Of a DNA stretch of 32,739 nucleotides, positions 1-10,183 are shown one piece after another. A program made the translations under genes and the position numbers. The notes beneath the pieces were generated by a model. The model did not search any database, was not told the DNA's origin, and saw only the letters and a program-made list of their open reading frames with translations. The stretch comes from Mariprofundaceae bacterium (lineage in GTDB: Bacteria; Pseudomonadota; Zetaproteobacteria; Mariprofundales; Mariprofundaceae): assembly GCA_030950985.1 (NCBI GenBank), contig JAUZQM010000077.1:1-32739 (forward strand). The letters run 5' to 3'. Each line of letters starts with the position of its first letter. Position 1 is the stretch's first letter.

Positions 1-1358
1 CCATTCGTATTGAACTTTTTGGTGATGAGGTCGATGCGATTTGCCAATTTGACCCACTCACGGGCAAACGCTTGGAATCATTGCATAAATATACGGTGTT
101 TCCAAAATCACACTTTGTAACACCTCGCCACCTTTTGGTGCGTGCGATGGAAACCATCAAAGAAGAACTATCCGAACGTTTGGTAGAGCTTTATGAGCAA
201 AACAAACTGGTTGAAGCACAACGATTGGAACAACGTACCATCTTTGATTTGGAAATGATTCAAGAAATTGGTTATTGCAGTGGCGTTGAAAATTATTCTC
301 GCCATTTAACAGGACAAGAAGAAGGCAAGCCACCGCCAACCCTGCTGAACTATCTACCCAATAATGCCTTGGTCATGATTGATGAATCCCATATCACTGT
401 GCCACAAATTGGCGCGATGTTTAAAGGGGATCGTTCGCGCAAGCAAACACTGGTAGATTTTGGTTTTCGTCTTCCATCAGCCTTGGATAATCGCCCACTT
501 CAATTCCATGAATTTGAAGCCATTGTTCCACAAACTATTTATGTTTCTGCCACCCCAAGTACCTATGAGATGGAAAAAACAGGTGGTGTATTTGCAGAGC
601 AAGTGATTCGCCCTACAGGTTTGCTTGATCCTGAAATAGAAATTCGCCCAGCCGTCACTCAAGTGGATGATTTTGTATCCGCTGCGAACGAGGTGATTGC
701 ACAAGGTTTTCGTGTTTTAGCCACCTGTTTAACCAAACGAATGTCCGAGGATCTCACCGAATATCTGAATAACTTGAATTTAAAAGTCCGCTACTTGCAT
801 TCAGATATTGATACTGTCGAACGTATGGAGATACTGCGCGATTTGCGTTTAGGGAAGTTTGATGTGCTGATTGGCATCAACCTCTTGCGTGAGGGCTTGG
901 ATTTACCTGAAGTTGCTTTGGTGACAATTTTTGATGCCGATAAAGAGGGTTTTTTACGTTCGGAGCGTTCCTTGATTCAAACCATTGGGCGAGCAGCACG
1001 GAATGTTCACGGTCGGGTGATTTTGTATGCAGATAAAATCACCAAATCGATGCAAAAAGCAATGGATGAAACGGCACGCAAACGTAAAAAACAAGAAGCA
1101 TACAATCAATTGCATGGCATCACGCCACAAAGCGTCACATCAGCCATTAAAGATGTACTTGGCTCTGTGTATGAGATGGATTATGGGCATATCCCAGAAG
1201 TAGAAGAAACAGCTCCATTGAGTGATTATGATGCAGCTATTCGTATAAAAACCTTGGAACGTTTGATGACTGAGGCAGCAGCAGATTTAAGATTTGAAGA
1301 TGCGGCCAAACACCGCGATGAATTGTTAACATTAAAGGAGCATGGCAATCATGCATGA
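1..1358 (+). CDS. uvrB: UvrABC system protein B, 3' part (5' end outside window)
   Basis: DNA damage-verifying helicase subunit of nucleotide excision repair, which receives lesions from UvrA and recruits UvrC. The reading frame is open from the first bases ([13 protein letters not shown] just before the first in-window ATG at 72), so the gene starts upstream and that ATG is internal. Visible family signatures are the ENYSRHLTG stretch, the MIDESH helicase motif II, the [10 protein letters not shown] stretch, [13 protein letters not shown] and the helicase motif VI region QTIGRAARN. At the C-terminus is the short UVR domain ([24 protein letters not shown] region) that pairs with UvrC. About 450 of the usual ~670 residues are present. 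The stop codon overlaps the next gene's start, suggesting co-transcription with the helicase. Identification is near certain. Confidence 0.97.
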   Translation, partial: IRIELFGDEVDAICQFDPLTGKRLESLHKYTVFPKSHFVTPRHLLVRAMETIKEELSERLVELYEQNKLVEAQRLEQRTIFDLEMIQEIGYCSGVENYSRHLTGQEEGKPPPTLLNYLPNNALVMIDESHITVPQIGAMFKGDRSRKQTLVDFGFRLPSALDNRPLQFHEFEAIVPQTIYVSATPSTYEMEKTGGVFAEQVIRPTGLLDPEIEIRPAVTQVDDFVSAANEVIAQGFRVLATCLTKRMSEDLTEYLNNLNLKVRYLHSDIDTVERMEILRDLRLGKFDVLIGINLLREGLDLPEVALVTIFDADKEGFLRSERSLIQTIGRAARNVHGRVILYADKITKSMQKAMDETARKRKKQEAYNQLHGITPQSVTSAIKDVLGSVYEMDYGHIPEVEETAPLSDYDAAIRIKTLERLMTEAAADLRFEDAAKHRDELLTLKEHGNHA

Positions 1359-4300
1359 CATCCCAAAATTAACCGTTGTAACTATTCGTAAATGGTTAGG
1401 TTCAGCGGCCGCCAATCAAGGGCGAGATTATTATAAACAAGGACGCGTCATTGAATTTGGTGATTTAGATGATGCCAATGGTGTTTATTCCCATGTTGAA
1501 GGGCCTTCAGGGCGACGTTACTCGCTGACCATTCATTTTCATGATGATGGTGTGGACTGCCAATGCTCTTGCGAAACAGGCGTTAAATGTAAACACGCGG
1601 CAGCTACGCTTTATGAAGTCATGGAAGATCAGCGCAACCCTTCTGAATCCACCCCCGATGTCTCACCATCATTTTCCATGTGGCTGGGTGGTATTGCTCC
1701 CACCACAAACCCAAATGAACCAAGTCAGAAATATTCAGAAGATGTCAAACAACGACTTTTGTATATTTTAGAACCTGAACATCATAACCGTCATATCACC
1801 CTGCGTTTTGTCACCACGCGTGTCCTCAAAGATGGGCGTTATGGCAAAGCCAATGATTACAGTGCTGCGACTATTTTAGATGGGCAAATGCCACAATATA
1901 TCTTAGCCACGGATGCCGATGTATTACGCACTATTGCCAAAGATCGTACACTCGGTGCGCTTGCACTCAATGGTTCTTATCGTCTAAAAGGCGAGCAAGG
2001 GCTACAAATTTTTAAAAAAATATTAAGCAGCAAACGTTGCCACTGGTTAAATAAAGATACCCCTGCACTGAAGCAAGGAAAGAAATTTCAGGCTTCTTGG
2101 TTTTGGGAATGTGATCAGCACGGCAATCAGTTTTTACAGCTTCAACTTCCTGAAAGTATGGAAGATGCAAGCTTTATGCTCACTTCTCCACCTTGGTATA
2201 TTGATATCAAACAAGCCAAATGTGGTCCTCTTGAAACGGGGCAACTTGCTGATGTTTCTGAAGTGTTACTCAATATTCCGCCGATTCCTTTGGAAGCCTT
2301 GGAAGAAGACTATGATGATGTTTGCAAACAACTTCCTGATGATATTGAAGCCCCTAAACCATTGCAATATAGCCAGCGTTCTATTGTACCAACCCCCACG
2401 ATACAGTTGCTAAGCAAAGAGTTTATGAACCCGAAGACACTGCATATGGAAGCCACGCATATTGTGGCATTATTCTTTGACTATGATGGACATAAATTAC
2501 CTTATCTTGCTCAGGATTCTTCAACATTTCGTGCGGTTTCTCAAGGTTTAGTCATGGATTTCCAACGTGATGATAAACAAGAAAATGCTGCTATTGCAGC
2601 CTTGCTCGAAACCCATCTTTATACCTTAACAGATGATTATCGACGCAATCGTCATGCGATTCCCAAACACTATTTCACCTTACATGATAATAATTTCTGG
2701 GCTGAGTGGGTATTACACACTATTCCTCGATTGAAGGAAAAAGGCTTTCACGTTCAAATTTCTAAAGATTTTGCCTACCGCATGGAAATAGCTGAATCAT
2801 GGCAATTAGACATGGGAAGTACCAATAATGGCAACAGCTTGATGGGTACAGCATCATTATCGGTCACACTCGATGATGGTGAAGCCATTGATTTAATTGA
2901 AGTCATGGGGCGTTGGGTTGCCGCATCGCCCAACCTTTTACAAGAAGCGTCCATTTTAGACATCAAACAAAAAGAAAGTGTTGCTTTGCCTTTGGCTGAT
3001 GGACGACTGCTTGCTGCCCCCGGTGCAATGATCGGAAATATTTTACATTATATGCTTGATGTATTTGCAACAAAAAAACCAGAAGAAGCGATGCTCAGTG
3101 CACCTCAAATGATAGCGTTGGAAGAAAGCTTAAAAGCGATTGAAGCACCGATTCATATCAGTAGTTCGATATGGTTGAAACATATGAAAAAGCTTTCTCA
3201 TATCGAAACCATTCCCGAAGTTAATATTCCTGATACGTTAACTGCGGAATTGCGCGATTATCAACATGAAGGCATCTCATGGATGCAATTTTTACGAGAA
3301 ATGCAATTGGGTGGTATTCTTGCAGATGACATGGGTTTGGGTAAAACGATTCAAGCATTAACCCATATTCTTTGTGAAAAATCCGCAGGACGTTTGAAAC
3401 ATCCTGCTTTGGTCATTGCACCCACCAGTTTAATGTACAACTGGCGGCGTGAAGCCGAAAAATTTACCAAAAATTTAAAGGTTCTTACCTTACATGGCGC
3501 AGAGCGTTTTAAATCTTTTGATAAGATTACGGAACATGATGTTATTTTGACCACTTACCCTCTTTTGGTTCGTGATTTTGATACTTTAGCTGCCCAGCCT
3601 TGGCATTTATTGATTTTAGATGAAGCCCAATACATTAAAAATCCGCGCTCCAAGGTGGCTCAACAAGTCCGTAAACTCGATGCCAGTCATAAACTATGCT
3701 TAACAGGCACGCCGATGGAAAATCACTTGGGAGAGCTTTGGGCACAATTTGATTTTTTGATGCCCGGTTATCTTTATGATCAAAAACAATTCATGAAAAT
3801 TTTTCGTAAGCCCATTGAAAAAGAGGGTGATGTCGCGAGGCAAGAGGCCTTAAACTTACGCATTCGTCCTTTTATGTTACGACGCGCTAAGGAAGAAGTC
3901 GCAGCCGAATTACCTGCTAAGACCGAAATTATTCGTAGTACGGATTTAAATGATAAACAACGTGAAATGTATGAAAGTGTTCGCCTTGCCATGCAGAAAA
4001 AAGTCCGTGATGCGGTTGCTGCATTGGGTATGGAAAAAAGCCAAATCATTGTCTTGGATGCGTTACTTAAAATGCGGCAAGTCTGTTGTGATCCACGTTT
4101 GGTCAAAGGTATTGAAGGTGAAGTGCCAGTCTCTGCTAAATTAGAAATGTTATCTGAGATGCTTGTGGAAATGCATGAAGAAGGACGGCGTATTTTATTG
4201 TTTTCTCAATTTACAGGCATGTTAAAACTCATTGAAGATGAAGTAAAACGCTTGGGCATTGGCTATGTTAAGCTGACAGGTAGCACCAAAGATCGTGTCA

Positions 4301-4644
4301 CGCCTGTTCAGAAATTCCAAGAAGGCAATACCCCCTTATTTCTTATCAGCCTAAAAGCAGGTGGGGTAGGGCTTAATCTTACCGCTGCTGATACGGTCAT
4401 TCACTATGATCCTTGGTGGAATCCTGCCGCAGAGAGTCAAGCCACAGACCGTGCGCATCGGATTGGTCAAGAAAAATCCGTGTTTGTTTATAAACTCATT
4501 ACGGAAGGAACGGTGGAAGAGAAAATTCTTGAATTACAAGAGCGTAAACGTGCATTGGCAGAAGGTATTCATCAAAAAGCGGGGGATACAAAAGCACTGT
4601 GGACAGCCGATGATATGGACTCATTATTTGCCCCTTTGCATTGA
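1351..4644 (+). CDS. SWIM zinc finger and SNF2-family DEAD/DEAH helicase
   Basis: Large Swi2/Snf2-type double-stranded DNA translocase of about 1097 residues. The N-terminus holds a SWIM zinc-binding motif (CxC then CxH, within [11 protein letters not shown], about residues 74-82). Helicase motifs follow in the C-terminal half: Walker A DDMGLGKT near residue 658, the DEAQ box near 757, [12 protein letters not shown], and motifs [14 protein letters not shown] to DRAHRIGQ near 1030. The ~570 residues between SWIM and ATPase are the poorly conserved middle region of this family. I chose ATG 1351 because AAAGGAG (1334-1340) lies 10 bases upstream. ATG 1342 in the same frame is possible but only one base from that site. 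The gene overlaps the end of uvrB, suggesting a link to repair or transcription-coupled remodelling, but the exact role of bacterial SWIM-SNF2 proteins is not settled. Confidence 0.93.
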   Translation: MHDIPKLTVVTIRKWLGSAAANQGRDYYKQGRVIEFGDLDDANGVYSHVEGPSGRRYSLTIHFHDDGVDCQCSCETGVKCKHAAATLYEVMEDQRNPSESTPDVSPSFSMWLGGIAPTTNPNEPSQKYSEDVKQRLLYILEPEHHNRHITLRFVTTRVLKDGRYGKANDYSAATILDGQMPQYILATDADVLRTIAKDRTLGALALNGSYRLKGEQGLQIFKKILSSKRCHWLNKDTPALKQGKKFQASWFWECDQHGNQFLQLQLPESMEDASFMLTSPPWYIDIKQAKCGPLETGQLADVSEVLLNIPPIPLEALEEDYDDVCKQLPDDIEAPKPLQYSQRSIVPTPTIQLLSKEFMNPKTLHMEATHIVALFFDYDGHKLPYLAQDSSTFRAVSQGLVMDFQRDDKQENAAIAALLETHLYTLTDDYRRNRHAIPKHYFTLHDNNFWAEWVLHTIPRLKEKGFHVQISKDFAYRMEIAESWQLDMGSTNNGNSLMGTASLSVTLDDGEAIDLIEVMGRWVAASPNLLQEASILDIKQKESVALPLADGRLLAAPGAMIGNILHYMLDVFATKKPEEAMLSAPQMIALEESLKAIEAPIHISSSIWLKHMKKLSHIETIPEVNIPDTLTAELRDYQHEGISWMQFLREMQLGGILADDMGLGKTIQALTHILCEKSAGRLKHPALVIAPTSLMYNWRREAEKFTKNLKVLTLHGAERFKSFDKITEHDVILTTYPLLVRDFDTLAAQPWHLLILDEAQYIKNPRSKVAQQVRKLDASHKLCLTGTPMENHLGELWAQFDFLMPGYLYDQKQFMKIFRKPIEKEGDVARQEALNLRIRPFMLRRAKEEVAAELPAKTEIIRSTDLNDKQREMYESVRLAMQKKVRDAVAALGMEKSQIIVLDALLKMRQVCCDPRLVKGIEGEVPVSAKLEMLSEMLVEMHEEGRRILLFSQFTGMLKLIEDEVKRLGIGYVKLTGSTKDRVTPVQKFQEGNTPLFLISLKAGGVGLNLTAADTVIHYDPWWNPAAESQATDRAHRIGQEKSVFVYKLITEGTVEEKILELQERKRALAEGIHQKAGDTKALWTADDMDSLFAPLH

Positions 4645-4654
4645 ATGTTACCAT

Positions 4655-4763
4655 CCTCTTTATTCTGCTAAATTTACCTAGGGCTATAAAGAGTTTGCAT
4701 GAGGGGAGATGAATCGCTACCTTTCGCCGTCGATTTAGCATGATTAAAATGATTAAAAAGAGG
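4655..4763 (+). promoter_or_regulatory. Candidate structured leader of rpsO
   Basis: The 130-base gap before rpsO holds two nested inverted repeats. CCTCTTT (4655-4661) is complementary to AAAGAGG (4757-4763), which contains part of the ribosome binding site. Inside it, TGCTAAAT (4666-4673) is complementary to ATTTAGCA (4733-4740). If transcribed together they could hide the binding site. Ribosomal protein S15 is known to repress its own mRNA through leader structures in several bacteria. That this leader does so is inference, and the transcription start is unknown. Confidence 0.3.
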
Positions 4764-4774
4764 TAGGACAATTC

Positions 4775-5044
4775 ATGTCTCTAGCTGTGGAAAAGAAAAG
4801 CGAAGTTATTAGCAAGTTTGCAACCCATGAAGGTGATACTGGTTCACCTGAAGTTCAAGTGGCATTGTTAACTGAACGTATCAATGGTTTAAGTGATCAT
4901 TTTAAAGACAATCACAAAGATCACCATTCACGTCGTGGTCTATTGAAGATGGTAGGTCGCCGTCGTAACCTTCTAAAATACTTGAAGGAAAAAGATTTTG
5001 GACGTTATCGTTCATTGATTGAAGCACTCGGTTTACGTCGTTAA
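4775..5044 (+). CDS. rpsO: 30S ribosomal protein S15
   Basis: Primary 16S rRNA-binding protein of the small subunit platform. It also contributes to the bridge with the large subunit. The full 89-residue family length is present, with the signature stretches [17 protein letters not shown], the [19 protein letters not shown] region and [21 protein letters not shown]. An AGAGGTAGGA ribosome binding site lies upstream of the ATG. It is followed by a strong hairpin terminator and then pnp, the very common rpsO-pnp order, in which S15 and PNPase levels are often co-regulated through processing of the junction. Confidence 0.98.
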   Translation: MSLAVEKKSEVISKFATHEGDTGSPEVQVALLTERINGLSDHFKDNHKDHHSRRGLLKMVGRRRNLLKYLKEKDFGRYRSLIEALGLRR

Positions 5045-5064
5045 TTCCGTTTAAGTTTTATTTC

Positions 5065-5105
5065 GGCTCTCGTTTACTTGGTTAAACGGGAGCCGTTTTT
5101 CGTTT
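5065..5105 (+). terminator. Rho-independent terminator after rpsO
   Basis: A 12-bp stem (GGCTCTCGTTTA at 5065-5076 with TAAACGGGAGCC at 5083-5094, one G-T pair) encloses a 6-base loop and runs into GTTTTTCGTTTT. It starts 20 bases after the rpsO stop. It may be leaky, since pnp follows within 60 bases. Confidence 0.85.
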
Positions 5106-5153
5106 TGATTTTCTTTCCCCCAGTTATGAGTATGTGTTCTACAAAGGAAATGT

Positions 5154-7250
5154 ATGTTTAATATTCAAACAACCCAAGCGACCATCGCAGGTCGTGATTT
5201 AAGCTTTGAAACAGGTCGCATTGCACGTCAAGCTGGCGGCTCAATCTTGGTACAATATGGTGATGTTGTGGTACATGTTGCTGCAACCGCAGCAAAAACA
5301 CCGTTACAAGGCGTTGATTTCATGCCTTTAACTGTCCATTACCAAGAAAAAACCTATGCAGCAGGTCGTTTTTTAGGTGGATTTTTAAAACGTGAAGGTC
5401 GCCCTTCTGAAAAGGAAACACTCACCTCCCGTTTGATTGATCGCCCTATTCGCCCTTTGTTTCCAAAGGGTTACTTCCATGAAACACAAGTGATTGCCAC
5501 TGTCGTTTCAGCAGATGAAGATAACAATCCTGATATTATTGCCATCAATGGTGTCTCTGCGGCACTGATGATTTCTGACGTGCCTTTTGCTGAAGCTATT
5601 GCAGCATCACGTGTTGGCTTGATTGATGGTGAATTTTTATTAAATCCAACGTACGCTCAAATGAAAGATTCAGATTTGGATTTGATTGTTGCGGGTACAC
5701 GTGATGCAGTCTTGATGATTGAATCCGAAGCAAAAGAATTATCCGAACAACAAATGATTGATGCGATTGCGTTTGGTCAAGCAGGTTATGCACCGATTAT
5801 TGATGCTATTGAAGCCTTGGTAGAAAAAGCGGGTAAAGAGAAAGTCACTGTTGCATTAGCAGGCAATGATGATGTTCAAGCGGCTGTTAATGACGTCTTT
5901 GAAGCCGATGTTCGTGAAGCTTATGCCATTGTAGACAAATCAGCACGTTCTACAAAAATTGAAGCCTTGCGTACTGCCGCACAAGACAAGTTTGCTGGTA
6001 CAAAAGAAAATCCAGGTCAATTTTCTAGCAATGATGTTACTTCGGCTGTGAAAAATTTAGAAAAAAATGTCGTTCGCCGTTCTATTATTGATGGTAACCC
6101 ACGTATTGATGGTCGTAAAACAACCGATGTTCGTGCCATTGATTGCCAAGTAGGCGTGTTACCACGTACCCATGGCTCGGCTTTGTTTACACGTGGTGAA
6201 ACACAAGCTTTGGTCACCATTACTTTGGGTACTGAATCTGATATGCAAACCACTGAATCGTTGGAAGGTGTTGCCAAGCAACGCTTTATGTTGCATTACA
6301 ACTTCCCTCCTTATTCTGTAGGCGAAGCTCGTCGAATGGGTTCACCGGGTCGCCGTGAAATTGGTCATGGTCGTTTGGCACGTCGTGGTGTGGAAGGCAT
6401 GTTGCCAAAAATGGAAGACTTTGGTTATGCCATTCGTGCCGTATCTGAAATCACTGAATCCAATGGTTCATCATCGATGGCATCCGTATGCGGTTCATCA
6501 TTGGCATTGATGGATGCAGGCGTACCAACAAAAGCGCCTGTTGCTGGTATTGCGATGGGATTGATTCTTGAAAAAGATGGTTATGCGGTATTGTCCGACA
6601 TCTTAGGTGATGAAGATCATTTGGGAGACATGGATTTTAAAGTAGCGGGTACAGCTGATGGTATTACCACCTTACAATTGGATATTAAAATTGGTGGTTT
6701 AACCCGTGAAATCATGGAAGAAGCCTTGGCACAAGCCAAAGGTGGACGCATGCATATCTTGGAAGAAATGGCAAAATGCATTACTGCGCCGCGTAACTCA
6801 GTCGCAGACCATGCACCTCGCATGTTCACTATGAAAATCAAAGCCGATAAGATTCGTGAAGTCATTGGTGCTGGTGGTAAAGTTATTCGTGGTATTGTGG
6901 AAGAAACAGGCGCGAAAATTGATATTGCTGATGATGGTACCATCACTATTTTTGCAGTGACAGGTGAAGCTGGTGAAGCAGCGAAAGCCATGATTAACGA
7001 TATTGTTGCAGAAGTTGAAGTTGATGCGACATATGAAGGTAAAGTCGTAAAAATCATGGATTTCGGCGCTTTTGTTCGCATCATGGGCAATACAGATGGT
7101 TTGGTACATATTTCTCAAATTGCACATAAACGTGTTGAGAAAGTTGCCGATGAACTTGAAGAAGGTCAGATCGTCAAGGTGAAGGTATTGGATGTAGATC
7201 GTAGTGGTAAGATTCGTTTATCCATGAAAGCATTGATAGAAAAAGCTTAA
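5154..7250 (+). CDS. pnp: Polyribonucleotide nucleotidyltransferase (PNPase)
   Basis: Phosphorolytic 3'-5' exoribonuclease that degrades mRNA to nucleoside diphosphates; it works as a trimer and in the RNA degradosome. It is 698 residues, the normal length. It has two RNase PH-like domains (the second with RTHGSALFTRGETQALVT and the GRREIGHGRLARR phosphate-site stretch). Then comes a KH domain from about residue 560 with GAGG as the GxxG loop, and an S1 RNA-binding domain from about 628 (VVKIMDFGAFV ... DGLVHISQIA). The start is supported by AAAGGAAATGT directly upstream. It lies behind rpsO and is closed by a UUCG-loop terminator, convergent with argB. Confidence 0.98.
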   Translation: MFNIQTTQATIAGRDLSFETGRIARQAGGSILVQYGDVVVHVAATAAKTPLQGVDFMPLTVHYQEKTYAAGRFLGGFLKREGRPSEKETLTSRLIDRPIRPLFPKGYFHETQVIATVVSADEDNNPDIIAINGVSAALMISDVPFAEAIAASRVGLIDGEFLLNPTYAQMKDSDLDLIVAGTRDAVLMIESEAKELSEQQMIDAIAFGQAGYAPIIDAIEALVEKAGKEKVTVALAGNDDVQAAVNDVFEADVREAYAIVDKSARSTKIEALRTAAQDKFAGTKENPGQFSSNDVTSAVKNLEKNVVRRSIIDGNPRIDGRKTTDVRAIDCQVGVLPRTHGSALFTRGETQALVTITLGTESDMQTTESLEGVAKQRFMLHYNFPPYSVGEARRMGSPGRREIGHGRLARRGVEGMLPKMEDFGYAIRAVSEITESNGSSSMASVCGSSLALMDAGVPTKAPVAGIAMGLILEKDGYAVLSDILGDEDHLGDMDFKVAGTADGITTLQLDIKIGGLTREIMEEALAQAKGGRMHILEEMAKCITAPRNSVADHAPRMFTMKIKADKIREVIGAGGKVIRGIVEETGAKIDIADDGTITIFAVTGEAGEAAKAMINDIVAEVEVDATYEGKVVKIMDFGAFVRIMGNTDGLVHISQIAHKRVEKVADELEEGQIVKVKVLDVDRSGKIRLSMKALIEKA

Positions 7251-7276
7251 TTCAAACTTGTTCAATGGCTTGATAA

Positions 7277-7303
7277 GGCGGGGCTTCGGCTCCGCCTTTT
7301 TTT
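7277..7303 (+). terminator. Rho-independent terminator after pnp (UUCG tetraloop)
   Basis: An 8-bp GC-rich stem (GGCGGGGC at 7277-7284 with GCTCCGCC at 7289-7296) closes a C(TTCG)G tetraloop and is followed by seven T. It sits between the convergent pnp and argB genes, 8 bases from the argB stop. Confidence 0.93.
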
Positions 7304-7310
7304 ATGTCAT

Positions 7311-8701
<1,391 letters not shown>

Positions 8702-8731
8702 GCTGTACCACTCCTTTCCAAAAGACAGCGC

Positions 8732-8760
8732 ACCCTAAGAGGCTATTTACCTTAGTTCAA
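8732..8760 (-). promoter_or_regulatory. Candidate promoter of the membrane protein-argB operon
   Basis: Read on the minus strand, TTGAAC (8755-8760) is followed after exactly 17 bases by TAGGGT (8732-8737), 30 bases before the ATG at 8701. The spacing fits a sigma-70 promoter; the -10 box is a poor match. Confidence 0.3.
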
Positions 8761-8781
8761 CATGAACCCGAAGATTGGAGA

Positions 8782-8803
8782 TAAAAATGAAAGCTGCCGC
8801 TTT
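8782..8803 (-). terminator. Weak candidate terminator behind the small ORF
   Basis: On the minus strand a 5-bp hairpin (AAAGC GGCA GCTTT) is followed by CATTTTTATC. It lies 39 bases after the stop of the unknown 106-residue ORF and upstream of the argB operon promoter candidate. The stem is short. Confidence 0.3.
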
Positions 8804-8841
8804 AAAAAAAAGGAGATGTATCCTATTTAGGCTTTGATCTG

Positions 8842-9162
8842 CTAGTGTTTTATGTTACTGGTGATGGAATCGCTCAAGCCTAGTGCTGTTAAATATGTCT
8901 GCACCCAACCCGCAATCAAATTCTTCCATCGAGAGTCTAATAAAAGTGCCTTGGTACGGTTGTTAATAGGATGAGGCACTTTCAATAGCAAGGATTCCAA
9001 ACGCGGGGTTATCTTGCTAAGCCACGGTTCATAACAGCGGTTATCTCCGATATCCTCAAGCAATAAATAATCCAATTGCAAATTGATCACAAGCATCTGA
9101 CACGTCTTTTTAGCGACTCTCTGTTCACACTGCTGCTGAAATTCAGGAAGTAATCCCTCCAT
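8842..9162 (-). CDS. Hypothetical protein, 106 residues, cut off from its operon by the IS
   Basis: I do not recognise this soluble, probably helical protein. It contains LLLEDIGDNRCYEPWL and NNRTKALLLDSRWKNLIAGW and has no signal peptide or membrane segment. The ATG at 9162 has no good ribosome binding site. An insertion sequence begins only 20 bases upstream, at 9183. If the element and one copy of its 7-bp target duplication are removed, this ORF lies 33 bases behind the nlpD-like stop codon, on the same strand and in the same frame but separated from it by that stop. It was therefore probably the last gene of the pcm-yqaA-nlpD run. It could be a real gene now without its promoter, or a chance ORF. 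Confidence 0.45.
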   Translation of the reverse strand: MEGLLPEFQQQCEQRVAKKTCQMLVINLQLDYLLLEDIGDNRCYEPWLSKITPRLESLLLKVPHPINNRTKALLLDSRWKNLIAGWVQTYLTALGLSDSITSNIKH

Positions 9163-9175
9163 ATTGTATTGTCGA

Positions 9176-9182
9176 GTTATAA
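9176..9182. repeat. Target site duplication, left copy
   Basis: GTTATAA lies directly outside the left inverted repeat of the ISL3-type element. An identical copy flanks the right end at 10167-10173. Insertion by ISL3 elements usually gives 8-bp duplications, and the eighth base differs here (A against C). Confidence 0.7.
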
Positions 9183-9249
9183 GACTCTTCTAAAATTAAA
9201 ATGGGTAAGCAAAATTTATTGACCTTAGAAAAGTCCAATTTACCAGTAA

Positions 9250-10083
9250 TTAGGTAAGCGATATTTTAAATTCAATTGCTGATAGCAATATATCTTTAGA
9301 TTCGCGTTGTTTTATCGTTAAGTTTTCATCATTTTTAAGCACCGTATAACGCATGCCTTTAAGCAAAGGATTGGTCTTCGCTTCTGCTCTGCGAACCTCG
9401 TCAACACCATGATTGATAATTTTCATGATATGGAATTTATCAAACGTTATTTGTGCATTGGGAAGCTGTTCTCGAACGCCTTTAATAAAAGCAGGCGACA
9501 TATCACAACTCACATCTTTCACTTGCTCTCGACAACCTGATTTAGACTCTAAAACCTTAACAAAATCAACAGCTGTTTCATGACTTTTACCTTTGCTTAC
9601 ATGCATTGTAGAACGCTCTTTTAGGTCAACAAACAAGGTGATATAATCGTGTCCTTTAGCAATCGATGTCTCATCCATACCAATGCTATCCACACGACTT
9701 AAATCTTCATGAAGTTTGGCTGAATCAATATAAACATCCAAAATACGCCAAATTAAATAATCTGAAACACCAACTAATTGACTAACATTATGCACTGGCA
9801 TTGCCTTACAAAGTTGCATTAATAATGCCTCAAAGAGCAATGTAAATCCTGATACTTTTCCACTCCAAGGTGGCGAAACCATACGCACTTTTCCATCGCT
9901 ACGTTTAACCCGTGGAACCCGTGCAGTGAGATAACATTCATGTTCAAAAAAGTTCAAATGACGCCACTCTTTTCTGATACTGTCATAAGCTTTGTAAGCG
10001 CACCCATCAGAATCGTCACTACCATCTGTAAAAGTTGACCCTGCTTCAAAGTCAACATCAATACGAAGGCATTTTTTCGACAC
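9250..10083 (-). CDS. ISL3-family transposase, C-terminally truncated
   Basis: DDE transposase of an ISL3 element. Family stretches are clear: EWRHLNFFEHECYL, TARVPRVKR, SGFTLLFEALLMQL, IGMDETSIAKGHDYITLF (first catalytic Asp), VSCDMSPAFIKGV (second Asp) and ITFDKFHIMKIIN. The product ends at residue 277, shortly after KNDENLTIKQRE. This loses the ~130 C-terminal residues that carry the third catalytic residue (Glu), so it should be inactive. The start is GTG at 10083. The N-terminal region that holds a Cys-rich zinc finger in many family members has only one Cys here (FTDGSDDSDGC). The upstream promoter looks intact. Confidence 0.88.
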   Translation of the reverse strand: MSKKCLRIDVDFEAGSTFTDGSDDSDGCAYKAYDSIRKEWRHLNFFEHECYLTARVPRVKRSDGKVRMVSPPWSGKVSGFTLLFEALLMQLCKAMPVHNVSQLVGVSDYLIWRILDVYIDSAKLHEDLSRVDSIGMDETSIAKGHDYITLFVDLKERSTMHVSKGKSHETAVDFVKVLESKSGCREQVKDVSCDMSPAFIKGVREQLPNAQITFDKFHIMKIINHGVDEVRRAEAKTNPLLKGMRYTVLKNDENLTIKQRESKDILLSAIEFKISLT

Positions 10084-10099
10084 ATCAAAACCAATCTAA

Positions 10100-10128
10100 T
10101 TAATATACCAATAAAAATAAGATGTCAA
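10100..10128 (-). promoter_or_regulatory. Transposase promoter
   Basis: On the minus strand, a perfect TTGACA (10123-10128) is followed after 17 bases by TATTAA (10100-10105), inside the element and 17 bases before the transposase GTG. Confidence 0.6.
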
Positions 10129-10166
10129 AACTATAATTGTTACCCACTCTAGTTTCAAAAGAGCCC

Positions 10167-10173
10167 GTTATAA
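10167..10173. repeat. Target site duplication, right copy
   Basis: GTTATAA directly outside the right inverted repeat, matching 9176-9182. Confidence 0.7.
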
Positions 10174-10183
10174 TGATACTCCA

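Larger units (their letters stand above)
9183..10166 (-). mobile_element. ISL3-family insertion sequence, internally deleted, about 984 bp
   Basis: The element is defined by a truncated ISL3 transposase, by imperfect terminal inverted repeats and by a flanking 7-bp duplication. The right end, read inward, starts GGGCTCTTTTGAAAC, typical of ISL3 ends. The left end starts GACTCTTCTAAAATT. Both continue to a shared TGGGTAA about 20 bases in, with roughly 20 of 27 aligned bases identical. Full ISL3 elements are about 1.3-1.5 kb with a transposase of 400 or more residues. The shortness therefore points to a deletion of about 400 bp between the transposase core and the left end. It inserted 10 bases behind the nlpD-like stop. 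Confidence 0.8.

Noticed and set aside
6617-7127. Long minus-strand ORFs opposite pnp
   Set aside because: They mirror the codon pattern of pnp, have low-complexity products and no ribosome binding sites; shadows of the real gene.
8786-8837. Plus-strand 15-codon ORF starting MKAAALKK with GGAG upstream
   Set aside because: Too short, no conserved features beyond a generic start, and it overlaps the candidate minus-strand terminator hairpin. Possibly a chance ORF or remnant; not enough to call.
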